Shown: positions 7,463 to 15,642, counted from the first letter of the stretch. The stretch is 39,759 bases of DNA from Erysipelotrichaceae bacterium (GCA_015058875.1 SVBN01000025.1:1-39759), one strand, 5' to 3'. Made by a program: numbers and translations. The notes: generated by a model from the sequence alone, not told the origin.

Positions 7463-7912
7463 ATGATTGTAGTTTACACTTCTCCGGGATGCGCCAGCTG
7501 CCGCAAGGTCAAGCAATGGCTGAAAGACAGAAATCTTCCGTTTGTGGAAAAAAATATCTTCAAAACGCTTCTGAATGACAGTGAAATCCGTCATCTTCTG
7601 ATCCGCAGCGAAAACGGTACGGATGATATTATTTCCAAGCGTTCCAAGGTGATTCAGGAAAACCATCTGGATCTGGATGCGATGACGCTGGATGAGCTGA
7701 TCTCATTTATCAAGAATAATCCGAGCATTCTGAAGCGTCCGATTATCCTGAATGAAAAGAATTTCCAGGTAGGATATGACGCTGAGGAAATTACAATGTT
7801 CATTCCGGAAGAGCTCCGCAGTGTTGCGGATAAAGCATGTCCTATGACCTGTCCGTCCTTCAGCGGATGCGCACAGGTACGTGAGGATGCGCTGCCTGCA
7901 GGCAATCAGTAA
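7463..7912 (+). CDS. spx: Spx/ArsC-family redox transcriptional regulator
   Basis: Spx binds the RNA polymerase alpha subunit and activates thiol-stress genes. The N-terminal CXXC redox switch is Cys10-Ala-Ser-Cys13 (SPGCASCRK), and the family block ILKRPIILNEKNFQVGYDAEEI is present near residue 92. At 149 residues it is longer than the roughly 131 of Bacillus Spx because of a tail after IPEELRS that contains three cysteines in C-x3-C-x5-C spacing (ACPMTCPSFSGCAQ). The tail replaces the usual ClpXP-recognised end and could tune redox response or turnover; that is inference. The stop codon lies inside a terminator palindrome. Confidence 0.88.
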   Translation: MIVVYTSPGCASCRKVKQWLKDRNLPFVEKNIFKTLLNDSEIRHLLIRSENGTDDIISKRSKVIQENHLDLDAMTLDELISFIKNNPSILKRPIILNEKNFQVGYDAEEITMFIPEELRSVADKACPMTCPSFSGCAQVREDALPAGNQ

Positions 7913-7937
7913 ACGGTCAATTGACCGTTTATTTTTT
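7911..7937 (+). terminator. spx terminator (perfect palindrome) overlapping the mnmA promoter
   Basis: AAACGGTCAA and TTGACCGTTT (7911-7930) form a perfect 20-base palindrome, followed by a run of seven T (7932-7938). It begins within the spx stop codon. The 3' arm contains the TTGACC -35 box of mnmA. Confidence 0.85.
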
Positions 7938-7949
7938 TGAAACTATACT
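7921..7949 (+). promoter_or_regulatory. Promoter of mnmA-recD2
   Basis: TTGACC (7921-7926) and TATACT (7944-7949) are spaced by 17 bases. The predicted start (7956-7957) coincides with the ATG at 7957, so the mRNA would have no leader. There is no ribosome site before either ATG at 7951 or 7957. Confidence 0.75.
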
Positions 7950-7956
7950 TATGGAT

Positions 7957-9105
7957 ATGACTGAAAAAAGAAAAGTAATGGTCGGCCTTTCCGGAGGCGT
8001 GGACAGTGCCGTTGCGGCATGGATACTGAAAGAGCAGGGGTATGACGTCACCTGCGCTTTCATGCGCAACTGGGATTCACTGACGAATGATGATATCCTC
8101 GGAAACCCGACGCTGAATGATGACGTATGTTCCCAGGAACAGGACTGGACGGACGCAAAAGCCGCGGCGGATAAGCTGGGACTGCCGCTGTTGCGGGTGG
8201 ATTTTGTTCAGGAATACTGGACGGAAGTATTCCGGCGTTTTCTTGACGATTACCGCAAGGGAAGAACGCCGAATCCGGATATTCTCTGCAACAGATATAT
8301 CAAGTTTGACAGCTTTCTGAAATTCCGTGATGAAAACGGATTTGATACCGTAGCGACGGGCCATTATGCAAAGATGGTGAAGATGGACGGACACAATATC
8401 ATTGCCAAGGCGGATGACAGAAACAAGGATCAGTCTTATTTCCTTGCCCAGGTGAAAAAGGAAGTCCTGGATGACGTCCTTTTCCCGCTCGGATCAATTG
8501 ACAAGCCCGAAGTGCGCAGGATCGCGCATGAGCTGGATCTGAATGTGGCGGAAAAGAAGGACAGCACCGGCATCTGCTTTATCGGTGAGCGTCAGTTCCG
8601 GCAGTTTCTCAGCAACTATCTCCCGATGAAATCCGGCAGGATTGTCAATCTGCCGACACATGAAACCGTCGGCGAGCATAAAGGCGTGCTCTATTACACA
8701 ATCGGACAGCGCAAGGGGCTGGATATCGGCGGGACCGGTCCGTATTTTGTCATCGGCAAAGACGTGCAGGAAAACATTCTCTATGTCACCGACGCCGCCC
8801 ATCAGGATCTGCTTTACAGCGACAGCTGCCTGGTTACCGGCGTGAATCTGCTCAGCAGCCGGATGATTGAAGGGGATCTCTGCGCCAAATTCCGCTACCG
8901 TCAGAACGATAATCCCGTCAGTGTCAAAGTCCTGGATGAAAACAGCGTCCTGGTATCCTATCCGCAGACAGTGCGGTCGGTGACTCCCGGACAGCAGGCG
9001 GTATTCTATGACGGGGATATCATGCTCGGAGGCGGAACAATCGACGCCGTATACAGAAACGGACAGGATCTGATGAACTGCATCATCACGGAAGGAAAGA
9101 AATGA
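7957..9105 (+). CDS. mnmA: tRNA-specific 2-thiouridylase MnmA
   Basis: MnmA adenylates and thiolates U34 of tRNA-Lys, -Glu and -Gln. The PP-loop VMVGLSGGVDSAVAAW is near the N-terminus. The first catalytic cysteine is in NPDILCNRYIKF and the second in DSTGICFIGER. The central YTIGQRKGLDIGGTGPYFV block and C-terminal beta domain are intact. Length is about 382. An in-frame ATG at 7951 (MDMTEK) is possible, but the promoter predicts transcription starting at 7956-7957, so I prefer 7957. No Shine-Dalgarno is present, again pointing to leaderless initiation. It overlaps recD2 by ATGA (9102-9105). Confidence 0.95.
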   Translation: MTEKRKVMVGLSGGVDSAVAAWILKEQGYDVTCAFMRNWDSLTNDDILGNPTLNDDVCSQEQDWTDAKAAADKLGLPLLRVDFVQEYWTEVFRRFLDDYRKGRTPNPDILCNRYIKFDSFLKFRDENGFDTVATGHYAKMVKMDGHNIIAKADDRNKDQSYFLAQVKKEVLDDVLFPLGSIDKPEVRRIAHELDLNVAEKKDSTGICFIGERQFRQFLSNYLPMKSGRIVNLPTHETVGEHKGVLYYTIGQRKGLDIGGTGPYFVIGKDVQENILYVTDAAHQDLLYSDSCLVTGVNLLSSRMIEGDLCAKFRYRQNDNPVSVKVLDENSVLVSYPQTVRSVTPGQQAVFYDGDIMLGGGTIDAVYRNGQDLMNCIITEGKK

Positions 9106-11294
9106 GCGAAGCGGAAACTTCCATGCTGTTCGGCAAAGCGGTCCGGATCGTATTCAGAAATGACAGCACCATGTATACGGTGCTGCGTTTTCAGCTGAAT
9201 GATGAAAGCGAACGCGTCATTACCGTAACCGGACTGTTTCCGGCAATTGAAAAGGATGTGCTTTACCGGATTTACGGCCGATATGTCGAGCATCCCAGAT
9301 ACGGCATGCAGTTTGCCATGAGACGCTATGAAAAGCCGCTGCCGAACGAGCGGGAAGGCATTATCCGCTATCTTTCCGGCATCCGCTTTCCCGGAATCGG
9401 AAAAAAGACGGCGGAAAAAATCGTTGATCTCATCGGCGAGGACTGCCTTGAAACAATCAAGGCCGATCCGGATGTTCTGCGCAATGTGCGCGAGCTTTCC
9501 CCTGAGAAAAGGAAAACGATTCTGGACGGCATCAATGAGGATGATGAAGGCATGTCCCAGCTGGTGCAGTTTCTGAATGTGCACGGCATCGGGATGAGAA
9601 ATCTGATCCGTCTGAACCGCGCCTATGGAAAAGAGGCGCTGGAAAAGCTGAAGGAAAATCCGTACCGGGTGATTGATGAATGCGACGGATTCGGATTTGC
9701 GACGGCAGATAAGATTGCCGAAAGTCTCGGCTTTGCCAAAGACGACGAGCGCCGTCTGTATGCATATCTGGTTTCTCTGTGCATGGACAGATGCATGGCC
9801 GGCGGTGATTCATGGGTCGGTTATGATGATCTGAAAGAAACGTTCCTGAAAAAGACAAGAGGAGCGGATTTCGAATACGACGATCTGTTTCAGAAAGCCG
9901 TGATAAACAGAAGACTGATCATGGAAGAAAACAGAGTATATCCCGTTACCCAGTATGAAGCGGAAACCGGCATTGCCGGCTTCCTGAGATATTTTCCTTA
10001 TGCATGGATTGATCCGTATGATCCGGATGAGCTGGTTCATGACATAGAAGTGATAGAGAAAGAATTCGGAATTTCATATGATGAAAGTCAGAAAGAGGCG
10101 ATTACATCCTTTTTCACCTCGCCGTTCATGATTCTGACCGGCGGACCGGGCACCGGCAAGACAACGGTTGTCAGAGCCATGGTGCGCCTGTTCAGACTGA
10201 TGTATCCGGATGCCTCACTCGTCTGTGCGGCACCGACCGGAAGAGCCGCCAAACGGCTGTCTGAGCTGACCGGAAATGAAGCGACAACGATTCATTCCCT
10301 GCTGAAATGGGACCTTGAAACAAATACCTTCGGCGTGAATGAAGAAGAGCCGCTGGATATCGATGTGCTGATCGTCGATGAGTTCTCCATGGTGGACGCC
10401 TGGGTGTTCCATAATCTGCTGAAAGCATCGCGCTCCGTAAAGAAGATCTGCATCATCGGCGATGAAGACCAGCTTCCAAGCGTATCTCCCGGAAGCGTGC
10501 TGCGCGATCTGATTGAATCGCAGCGCTTTCCGCTGATCCGGCTGAATCATATCTACCGCCAGAAGGACGGCAGTGATGTTATTGCCCTGGCACACAGCAT
10601 CAGGGAAGGCAATGCGGATCTGGCCGGGCTGAAAGGGGATGTCCGCTTTCTGGAATGCGAGCGTTATCAGATCCGGGATGCTGTCCTGACGATTGTAAGA
10701 AATGCACTGGACAAAGGGTATGACATCAATGATATTCAGGTGCTTTCACCGATGTACGGCGGAGCTGCCGGCATCGATATTCTGAACAACGCCCTGCAGG
10801 AAACATTCAATCCGCCTGCCAAAGACAGACGGGAATTCCGGTACGGTTATCTGACCTTCCGCACCGGCGACAAGATCCTGCAGCTGAAGAACCAGCCAGA
10901 TGATGATGTCTACAACGGCGATATCGGGATCCTGGAAGAAATTCTGAAGCCCGAGGAGACGGAAAACCATCAGACGGTTCTGGTTGTCCGGTTTGATGAC
11001 ATTTATGTGGAATACAATCAGGAAAATCTCGGCAACATTACCCTTGCATACTGCATCTCCGTACACAAGTCGCAGGGCAGTGAATATCCGATCGTCATCT
11101 TCCCGATTACCTTCCAGCACGTCATCATGCTGCAGAGGAACCTGATCTATACCGGTGTGACCAGGGCAAGACAGTCGCTGGTCATGATCGGGGAAGCGGA
11201 TGCTTTCCGGAAGGGAATTGAAACAAAGGAACGGCATCACCGCCAGACCGGTCTGAAAGAGAGATTAAGCATTGAAGAAGACATTCTTTTGTAG
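9102..11294 (+). CDS. recD2: RecD2-type ATP-dependent DNA helicase
   Basis: The 730-residue protein is a superfamily 1B 5'-3' helicase of the RecD2 type (not in a RecBCD complex), implicated in replication-fork and mismatch-repair work in Bacillus and Deinococcus. The N-terminal OB-like region is followed by helix-hairpin-helix GIGKKTAEKIVD near residue 102. Walker A is GGPGTGKTT near residue 348 and Walker B IVDEFSM near 423. GDEDQLPSV and the C-terminal VHKSQGSEYPIVIFP plus YTGVTRAR complete the helicase motifs. It starts within the mnmA stop and its 3' end forms part of a terminator stem. Confidence 0.95.
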   Translation: MSEAETSMLFGKAVRIVFRNDSTMYTVLRFQLNDESERVITVTGLFPAIEKDVLYRIYGRYVEHPRYGMQFAMRRYEKPLPNEREGIIRYLSGIRFPGIGKKTAEKIVDLIGEDCLETIKADPDVLRNVRELSPEKRKTILDGINEDDEGMSQLVQFLNVHGIGMRNLIRLNRAYGKEALEKLKENPYRVIDECDGFGFATADKIAESLGFAKDDERRLYAYLVSLCMDRCMAGGDSWVGYDDLKETFLKKTRGADFEYDDLFQKAVINRRLIMEENRVYPVTQYEAETGIAGFLRYFPYAWIDPYDPDELVHDIEVIEKEFGISYDESQKEAITSFFTSPFMILTGGPGTGKTTVVRAMVRLFRLMYPDASLVCAAPTGRAAKRLSELTGNEATTIHSLLKWDLETNTFGVNEEEPLDIDVLIVDEFSMVDAWVFHNLLKASRSVKKICIIGDEDQLPSVSPGSVLRDLIESQRFPLIRLNHIYRQKDGSDVIALAHSIREGNADLAGLKGDVRFLECERYQIRDAVLTIVRNALDKGYDINDIQVLSPMYGGAAGIDILNNALQETFNPPAKDRREFRYGYLTFRTGDKILQLKNQPDDDVYNGDIGILEEILKPEETENHQTVLVVRFDDIYVEYNQENLGNITLAYCISVHKSQGSEYPIVIFPITFQHVIMLQRNLIYTGVTRARQSLVMIGEADAFRKGIETKERHHRQTGLKERLSIEEDILL

Positions 11295-11310
11295 AATTTC
11301 TTCTTTTTTT
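11273..11310 (+). terminator. Terminator overlapping the end of recD2
   Basis: AAGAAGACATTCT and its imperfect complement AGAATTTCTTCTT pair around a short loop, then a run of T follows (11304-11312). The 5' arm encodes the last residues of RecD2. Confidence 0.75.
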
Positions 11311-11371
11311 TTCGGCAATTTCGGGGAATTCGTATTTTTTTTGCGTATATGTTAAGCAGGGGAGATAAATT

Positions 11372-12379
11372 ATGGCGGTAAGAAATAAAAAGGATATCCT
11401 CGAAAAAAGCCTTCTGAATTATCCGGAAGTATTCTGTGATATTTTTAATAATCTTGTTCTGAAAGGACAAGGAACTATGAGACCGGAAGATCTCAGGGAA
11501 AAGAATATCTGGTCCTCCTATATGGATGCGGAAGGAGAGACACGTGAACAGTACCGTGACGTGCTGATGCTGTGGAAAAAGCACAGAACACACATTCTGC
11601 TTGTTGGAGTGGAGAATATGACAGCGCCTGATGATTCACTATTTTTAAAAATCCCGGAATATGACAGTTCGGTGTTAAGAAAACAATTAAAAGAAGGCAA
11701 AATCAAAGGAAAAGTGACTCCTGCAGTAACAATCGTATTGTATTATGGGTACAGGAAATGGAACGCTCCTGAGGATTTTCATTCCTGGAAGAGGGTTCAG
11801 TCTCTGCCGGATGAACTGCGGAGTATCATTACAAATTACAGATATATAGTCATTGATCTCGGCGCATTGACAGAAGAAGAGATTCATCTTCTGAAAAGTG
11901 ATTTCAGGGTTGTGGCCGATTATCTGTCACAGATGAGAAGAACGAAGAAATACATACCGGAAAACTGGACACTGAAGCATCCGAAAGAAGTATTTGAACT
12001 TCTGAGGGTAATGACCGGTACAAGAGAATTCGAAGAACTTGAAGCATTAAACTGGAAAGGAAAGGAATATAATATGACAGCATATCCAATCGGTCCCGTC
12101 GAAAAAATGAGAAGAAAGATGGAAAGAGAACTCGAAAGAAAACTGCTGAAAAAAGATGAAGTGATCAAACAGAAAGATGAAGAGATCAGTCAGAAAGATG
12201 AAGAGATCAGTCAGAAAGATGAACTGTTAAGTCATAAAGATATAGTAATTGGACAGTTAACAAAAACTGTGATTAAGCAGTTTGGCTCTGAAGCACTCAG
12301 CATTCTGAAAGAATCCGGTATCAGTGAATCTGATCTTGAAGAGCTGACTGAATTCAAAACGGCATCGCACTGTGGATGA
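11372..12379 (+). CDS. Rpn-family PD-(D/E)XK recombination-promoting nuclease
   Basis: The 335-residue protein matches the Rpn/putative transposase (PDDEXK) family: an N-terminal CDIFNNLVLKGQGTMRPEDL segment, YRDVLMLWKK, and LLVGVENMTAPD, followed by a regularly structured TIVLYYGYRKWN strand. Many relatives read G-I-E-N-Q where this protein has GVENM, so the last active-site-like position is altered. The tail (about residues 245-295) is a coiled coil built from 7-residue repeats (KDEEISQ). The gene is visibly richer in A and T than its neighbours, which fits horizontal transfer. Rpn proteins are often mobile and multi-copy. GGGGAGAT precedes the ATG. Confidence 0.85.
   Translation: MAVRNKKDILEKSLLNYPEVFCDIFNNLVLKGQGTMRPEDLREKNIWSSYMDAEGETREQYRDVLMLWKKHRTHILLVGVENMTAPDDSLFLKIPEYDSSVLRKQLKEGKIKGKVTPAVTIVLYYGYRKWNAPEDFHSWKRVQSLPDELRSIITNYRYIVIDLGALTEEEIHLLKSDFRVVADYLSQMRRTKKYIPENWTLKHPKEVFELLRVMTGTREFEELEALNWKGKEYNMTAYPIGPVEKMRRKMERELERKLLKKDEVIKQKDEEISQKDEEISQKDELLSHKDIVIGQLTKTVIKQFGSEALSILKESGISESDLEELTEFKTASHCG
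12152..12256 (+). repeat. Five 21-bp tandem repeats inside the Rpn gene
   Basis: Units begin at 12152, 12173, 12194, 12215 and 12236, each starting AAAGAT. Units 2 and 3 are identical, and units 1, 4 and 5 have diverged. Each unit encodes seven residues (K-D-E-x-x-x-Q/H), a coiled-coil heptad, so copy-number change would keep the frame. Confidence 0.9.
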
Positions 12380-12380
12380 T

Positions 12381-12413
12381 CAAAAATAAAAATCCGTGCA
12401 GTGCATGCACGGA
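12381..12413 (-). terminator. Terminator of the minus-strand ABC importer operon
   Basis: On the minus strand TCCGTGCA and TGCACGGA form a perfect 8-bp stem with a 5-base loop followed by TTTTTATTTTT. It lies between the convergent Rpn gene and the ABC ATPase. Confidence 0.88.
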
Positions 12414-12423
12414 CCTGATTCAT

Positions 12424-13230
12424 TTATTTGGAAAGCAGAGCCTTATCGTCAGAGAACTCTTCCCCGCTGGCTTCTTCGAAGCGGCGCATGAGATCTTCGA
12501 CGGTGAGGTTTTTCTTTTCTTCTCCTCTGATATCGTACAGGACTGTTCCTTCATACATCATGATGAGACGATTGCCTGTAGCGATGGCATCACGCATATT
12601 ATGCGTAACCATCAGTGCAGTCAGATGATCCTTCTCAACAATCTCTCTGGTAATATCCAGAACTTTTTTCGCTGTTTTGGGATCAAGAGCTGCTGTATGT
12701 TCATCGAGCAGAAGCAGTTTCGGTTTCTGCAGGGAAGCCATCAGAAGGGTAAGCGCCTGACGCTGTCCGCCCGAAAGCAGTCCGACTTTCTGACTCAGAC
12801 GGTCCTCCAGACCAAGACCGAGAATTTTGAGACGTTCTCTGTATTCATCACGTTCCGCTGCAGTGACACCCCATTTCAGCCCTCTGCGCTTTCCGCGTCT
12901 TGCGGCCAGGGCAAGATTTTCATCGATCTGCATATCCGGAGCAGTGCCCATCATCGGATCCTGGAAAACTCTGCCGATCAGATGCGCACGTTTGAAATCG
13001 GGAAGGGCGGTAACATTTTCACCGCCGATAACGATCGAACCGGTATCAATCGGCCATACACCGGCAACCGCATTAAGCATTGTTGATTTGCCGGCACCGT
13101 TGCCGCCGATGACGGTCACGAAGTCACCGTCCTCCATTTTCAGATTGATATTGGAAAGAGCATGTTTCTCATTGATTGTTCCGGGATTGAAAGTCTTGCA
13201 TACATCGGTTAATTCAAGCATTGCCGTCAT
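12424..13230 (-). CDS. ABC importer ATP-binding protein (TrpZ-like)
   Basis: This is an ABC ATPase of 268 residues. Walker A is GGNGAGKST, the Q-loop lies in VFQDPMMGT, the signature reads LLSGGQRQ, Walker B is KLLLLDEHTAALDP, and the switch histidine is in MVTHNMRDA. The pairing with a LivH/RbsC-type permease and an ABC_sub_bind (PF04392) lipoprotein matches the TrpXYZ-type layout, in which tryptophan or related solutes have been proposed as substrates. I start it at the ATG at 13230 (AAGGAAG eight bases upstream) rather than an in-frame GTG at 13239. It begins one base after the permease stop codon. Confidence 0.9.
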   Translation of the reverse strand: MTAMLELTDVCKTFNPGTINEKHALSNINLKMEDGDFVTVIGGNGAGKSTMLNAVAGVWPIDTGSIVIGGENVTALPDFKRAHLIGRVFQDPMMGTAPDMQIDENLALAARRGKRRGLKWGVTAAERDEYRERLKILGLGLEDRLSQKVGLLSGGQRQALTLLMASLQKPKLLLLDEHTAALDPKTAKKVLDITREIVEKDHLTALMVTHNMRDAIATGNRLIMMYEGTVLYDIRGEEKKNLTVEDLMRRFEEASGEEFSDDKALLSK

Positions 13231-13231
13231 A

Positions 13232-14206
13232 TTATTCACTTCCTTTCCCGTTCAGTGTCCTGATGGAATTCCTGCCTGCCCTGGCGAAGGAATTCTGAGA
13301 ATGACTGCGGATATTCGGGAATGCCAGGAATACCGCGACAATGACCGCTGTAAAGAACTTCAGCATATTGGAGTTCAGACGCAGCCAGAGAACAACAACG
13401 ACAACCAGGTAGTAAATGATTCCGCCGACGACCACAAATGAGAGTCTGCCGGCAAAATTGACACGCTTGCCCATGACGGCATCATGCGCCACTTCACCGA
13501 TAATGATTGCGGCAAGTCCGATGACGATTGCGCCGCGCCCCATATTAATATCGGCAAATCCCTGGAACTGTGCCATCAGCCCGCCTGCCATTGCGACAAC
13601 CGCATTGGAAAGGGCAAGTCCGATGACTTTCATGACATTGATATTGATGCCCTGTGCCTTTGACATCTCGGGATTGCAGCCGGTGGCACGGATGGCCGAA
13701 CCGGTTTCGGTGCCGAAGAACCAGTACATAATGCCGATCAGCACCGCCGCAAACACCAGTCCGATGATAATCGCGGAATTGATATTGCGCGATGAGATCA
13801 GAAGATCATACTTGGCAACATTGAGCGCCTTGTTGGCGGAGAATCCCATGATCGCAAGGTTGACCGACCACAGGGCAAACTGGGTCAGGATACCGGAAAG
13901 AATCGCAGGTATGCCGAGTCCGGTATGCAGAAGCCCGGTCACGGTACCGGCAATCATGCCGGCAATAAATGCAGCAAGAATCGCTGCGGCAGGATTCCAT
14001 CCCGCCAGTATCAGCATGACCGTAACAGCGCCGCCGGTTGTAAATGTTCCGTCTACGGAAAGGTCTGAGATCTCAAGCAGCCGGAATGTGATGTACAGAC
14101 CGAGCGCCATGATTCCCCATATAATTCCCTGGGCGATGCCGCCCGGGACATTGCCGAGCAGGTCCGAGAATCTGAGACCGGCTCTGGCGATAATGAAAGG
14201 ATCCAT
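13232..14206 (-). CDS. ABC importer permease (LivH/RbsC-like, TrpY-like)
   Basis: The 324-residue integral membrane protein has about eight to nine hydrophobic helices and the family stretch DLSVDGTFTTGGAVTVMLI near the N-terminus, with later GGLMAQFQGFADINMGRGAIVIGLA. These belong to the BPD_transp_2 permease fold. It would form the membrane channel for the importer whose ATPase follows at one base distance. The ATG at 14206 has AGGGGG nine bases upstream; an in-frame TTG at 14212 is less likely. A GC-rich hairpin lies between this gene and the binding protein gene upstream. Confidence 0.88.
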   Translation of the reverse strand: MDPFIIARAGLRFSDLLGNVPGGIAQGIIWGIMALGLYITFRLLEISDLSVDGTFTTGGAVTVMLILAGWNPAAAILAAFIAGMIAGTVTGLLHTGLGIPAILSGILTQFALWSVNLAIMGFSANKALNVAKYDLLISSRNINSAIIIGLVFAAVLIGIMYWFFGTETGSAIRATGCNPEMSKAQGININVMKVIGLALSNAVVAMAGGLMAQFQGFADINMGRGAIVIGLAAIIIGEVAHDAVMGKRVNFAGRLSFVVVGGIIYYLVVVVVLWLRLNSNMLKFFTAVIVAVFLAFPNIRSHSQNSFARAGRNSIRTLNGKGSE

Positions 14207-14261
14207 AATCAATACCCCCTGATGAAGTTTTATAAGAAATCACTATGTGAATAAAAATGAA

Positions 14262-14281
14262 GGGCGGCTTTTACCCCGCCC
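14262..14281 (-). terminator. Intercistronic hairpin between binding protein and permease genes
   Basis: On the minus strand GGGCGG and CCGCCC pair around an 8-base loop and are followed by TTCATTTTTATTC. It looks like a leaky terminator or mRNA-protecting hairpin that would leave the binding protein more abundant than the permease and ATPase. Confidence 0.5.
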
Positions 14282-14306
14282 CCTGAGTGTCTGCTGATGT
14301 CAGTGA

Positions 14307-15293
14307 CTATTCACCGATGGGCTCATAATCGGAAGGCACAGAAATTCCGAGTGCTTCACATCTGGATGCCATGTACTTCTTTGTCGGATTTGCATAGTAT
14401 TCGACCGGCATAGTCTTTACATCTTCACCGTTGAGAATTCTTTCAGCCATCATGCCGGTAGCGCGTCCGAGCTCATAATAGGAAATGGAAAGGGTGGCGA
14501 TTCCGCATCCTTCGCAGAGGCCTTCTTCACCGCAGATAATCGGAACGTTTGCCTGGGAAGCAACATTGTCGATTGCAGCAGCGGAAGAAGCTGCAGTGTT
14601 GTCGGTCGGAATATAAAGCGCATCATTTTCAGCGCAGGCAACACCGGCTACCTGGGCAACATCATTGGAATCGGAGAAGGTATAGACGGTAACTGTCTTT
14701 CCCTTGTCCTCAAGAGCAGCCTTGACAACATCCGCCTGATATACGGAATTTGCTTCAGCGGAGCAGTAGAGGATGCCGATGTTGTTTGCATCCGGAAGCA
14801 GTTCATCAAATATGTCTGCCTGCTGATCCAGCGGCGCAAGATCTGATGTACCGGAAACGTTTGTTCCGACAGTACCGTTGAAGTTGTCGATGTCAAGTGC
14901 TACGCCGTATTCGGTGATGGATGTGCCGAGCACCGGAATCGAATCGGTAGCGGATGCGGCTGCCTGAAGGGCAGGAGTGGCGTTGGCAAGAATCAGATCA
15001 ACTTTCTCGGAAACCAGCTGATTGCAGATGGTAACGCAGGTTGCCGGATCGCCGGCAGCGTTCTGATCGACAAATTCAACTTTGTCTCCGTATGCTTCTT
15101 CCAGATAATCACGGAATCCCTGGGTTGCCGCATCGAGGGCAACATGCTGGACAAGCTGGCAGATACCGACGGTATAGGTATCACTGCCTGCATCTGTGTT
15201 TCCGGAAGGGGCTGTATCCGCGCTTCCTCCGGAGCATCCGGCCAGGGAAACTGCCGCTGCACCGGCAAGGAATAATGCTGTAAACTTTTTCAT
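14307..15293 (-). CDS. ABC substrate-binding lipoprotein (TrpX-like, PF04392 type)
   Basis: The 328-residue protein has a signal peptide and lipobox (AAAVSLAGC), so the mature protein is anchored by a lipidated Cys and captures solute outside the membrane. The body contains VGICQLVQHVALDAATQGFRDYLEE, QNAAGDPATC, IPVLGTSITEYG, ADIFDELLPDANNIGILYCSAEANS and SYYELGRATGMMAERIL, the pattern of ABC_sub_bind proteins. The first in-frame ATG (15302) has its ribosome site directly abutting, so the ATG at 15293, nine bases from AGGAG, is preferred. No T-box or other long leader precedes it, so amino-acid control is not supported and the substrate stays open. Confidence 0.9.
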   Translation of the reverse strand: MKKFTALFLAGAAAVSLAGCSGGSADTAPSGNTDAGSDTYTVGICQLVQHVALDAATQGFRDYLEEAYGDKVEFVDQNAAGDPATCVTICNQLVSEKVDLILANATPALQAAASATDSIPVLGTSITEYGVALDIDNFNGTVGTNVSGTSDLAPLDQQADIFDELLPDANNIGILYCSAEANSVYQADVVKAALEDKGKTVTVYTFSDSNDVAQVAGVACAENDALYIPTDNTAASSAAAIDNVASQANVPIICGEEGLCEGCGIATLSISYYELGRATGMMAERILNGEDVKTMPVEYYANPTKKYMASRCEALGISVPSDYEPIGE

Positions 15294-15330
15294 TTCTTTC
15301 ATCTCCTATGTAAATTTTACACGTGTTTAA

Positions 15331-15359
15331 ATTATATTTCTTTCCGACCATACGGTCAA
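15331..15359 (-). promoter_or_regulatory. Promoter of the minus-strand ABC importer operon
   Basis: On the minus strand TTGACC (15354-15359) and TATAAT (15331-15336) are spaced by exactly 17 bases. The -35 box lies within GACC-GTAT-GGTC, a small inverted repeat, and an ACACGTGT palindrome (15319-15326) sits near the expected start. Both are possible operator sites. Confidence 0.8.
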
Positions 15360-15506
15360 TTCATATTAAAAGGAAACAGTGCAAACAGACAGGTTTTGGA
15401 CGAAACCCGTCATGAAATATTTTCACCGGCATCTTATTCCTCCCGAAAGCACAGTTTCCATAAATATTTGTTATGCACTTATTGTATATGCTTATATGCT
15501 GAATCC

Positions 15507-15532
15507 AATTCAAAATCCATATAATTTGAATT
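15507..15532. promoter_or_regulatory. Inverted repeat in the divergent intergenic region
   Basis: AATTCAAA (15507-15514) and TTTGAATT (15525-15532) are perfect 8-base inverted arms ten bases apart, with a TATAAT (15520-15525) between them. The 15303-15642 stretch between two divergent importer operons contains no gene. This repeat is the best operator candidate in it. Confidence 0.45.
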
Positions 15533-15608
15533 CATAAGGTACGCTGATTTTTGCAAAAAAAAATTAATTTTTGAAAATAAACCGCTGTTCTCGGAAACAA
15601 GTGTCGTG

Positions 15609-15614
15609 TATAAT
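15609..15614 (+). promoter_or_regulatory. -10 box for phnD
   Basis: TATAAT at 15609-15614 is placed to start transcription near 15621, just before AGGAGG and the ATG at 15643. No good -35 box is seen 16-18 bases upstream, which suggests activator dependence or a weak promoter. Confidence 0.5.
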
Positions 15615-15642
15615 TGCCATGTTCATAAATAGGAGGAAAGAA

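Noticed and set aside
12152-12256. Regular 21-bp repeats as a possible CRISPR array
   Set aside because: Repeats are contiguous with no unique spacers and lie in frame within a coding gene, encoding a coiled coil.
13416-14222. A 268-codon plus-strand frame opposite the ABC permease
   Set aside because: Its sequence is the complement of a clear permease with family motifs; it is rich in Ala, Ile, Met and Pro as expected for a shadow of membrane helices.
15303-15360. T-box or other amino-acid riboswitch before the TrpX-like operon
   Set aside because: The promoter leaves a leader of only about 30 bases, too short for a T-box.
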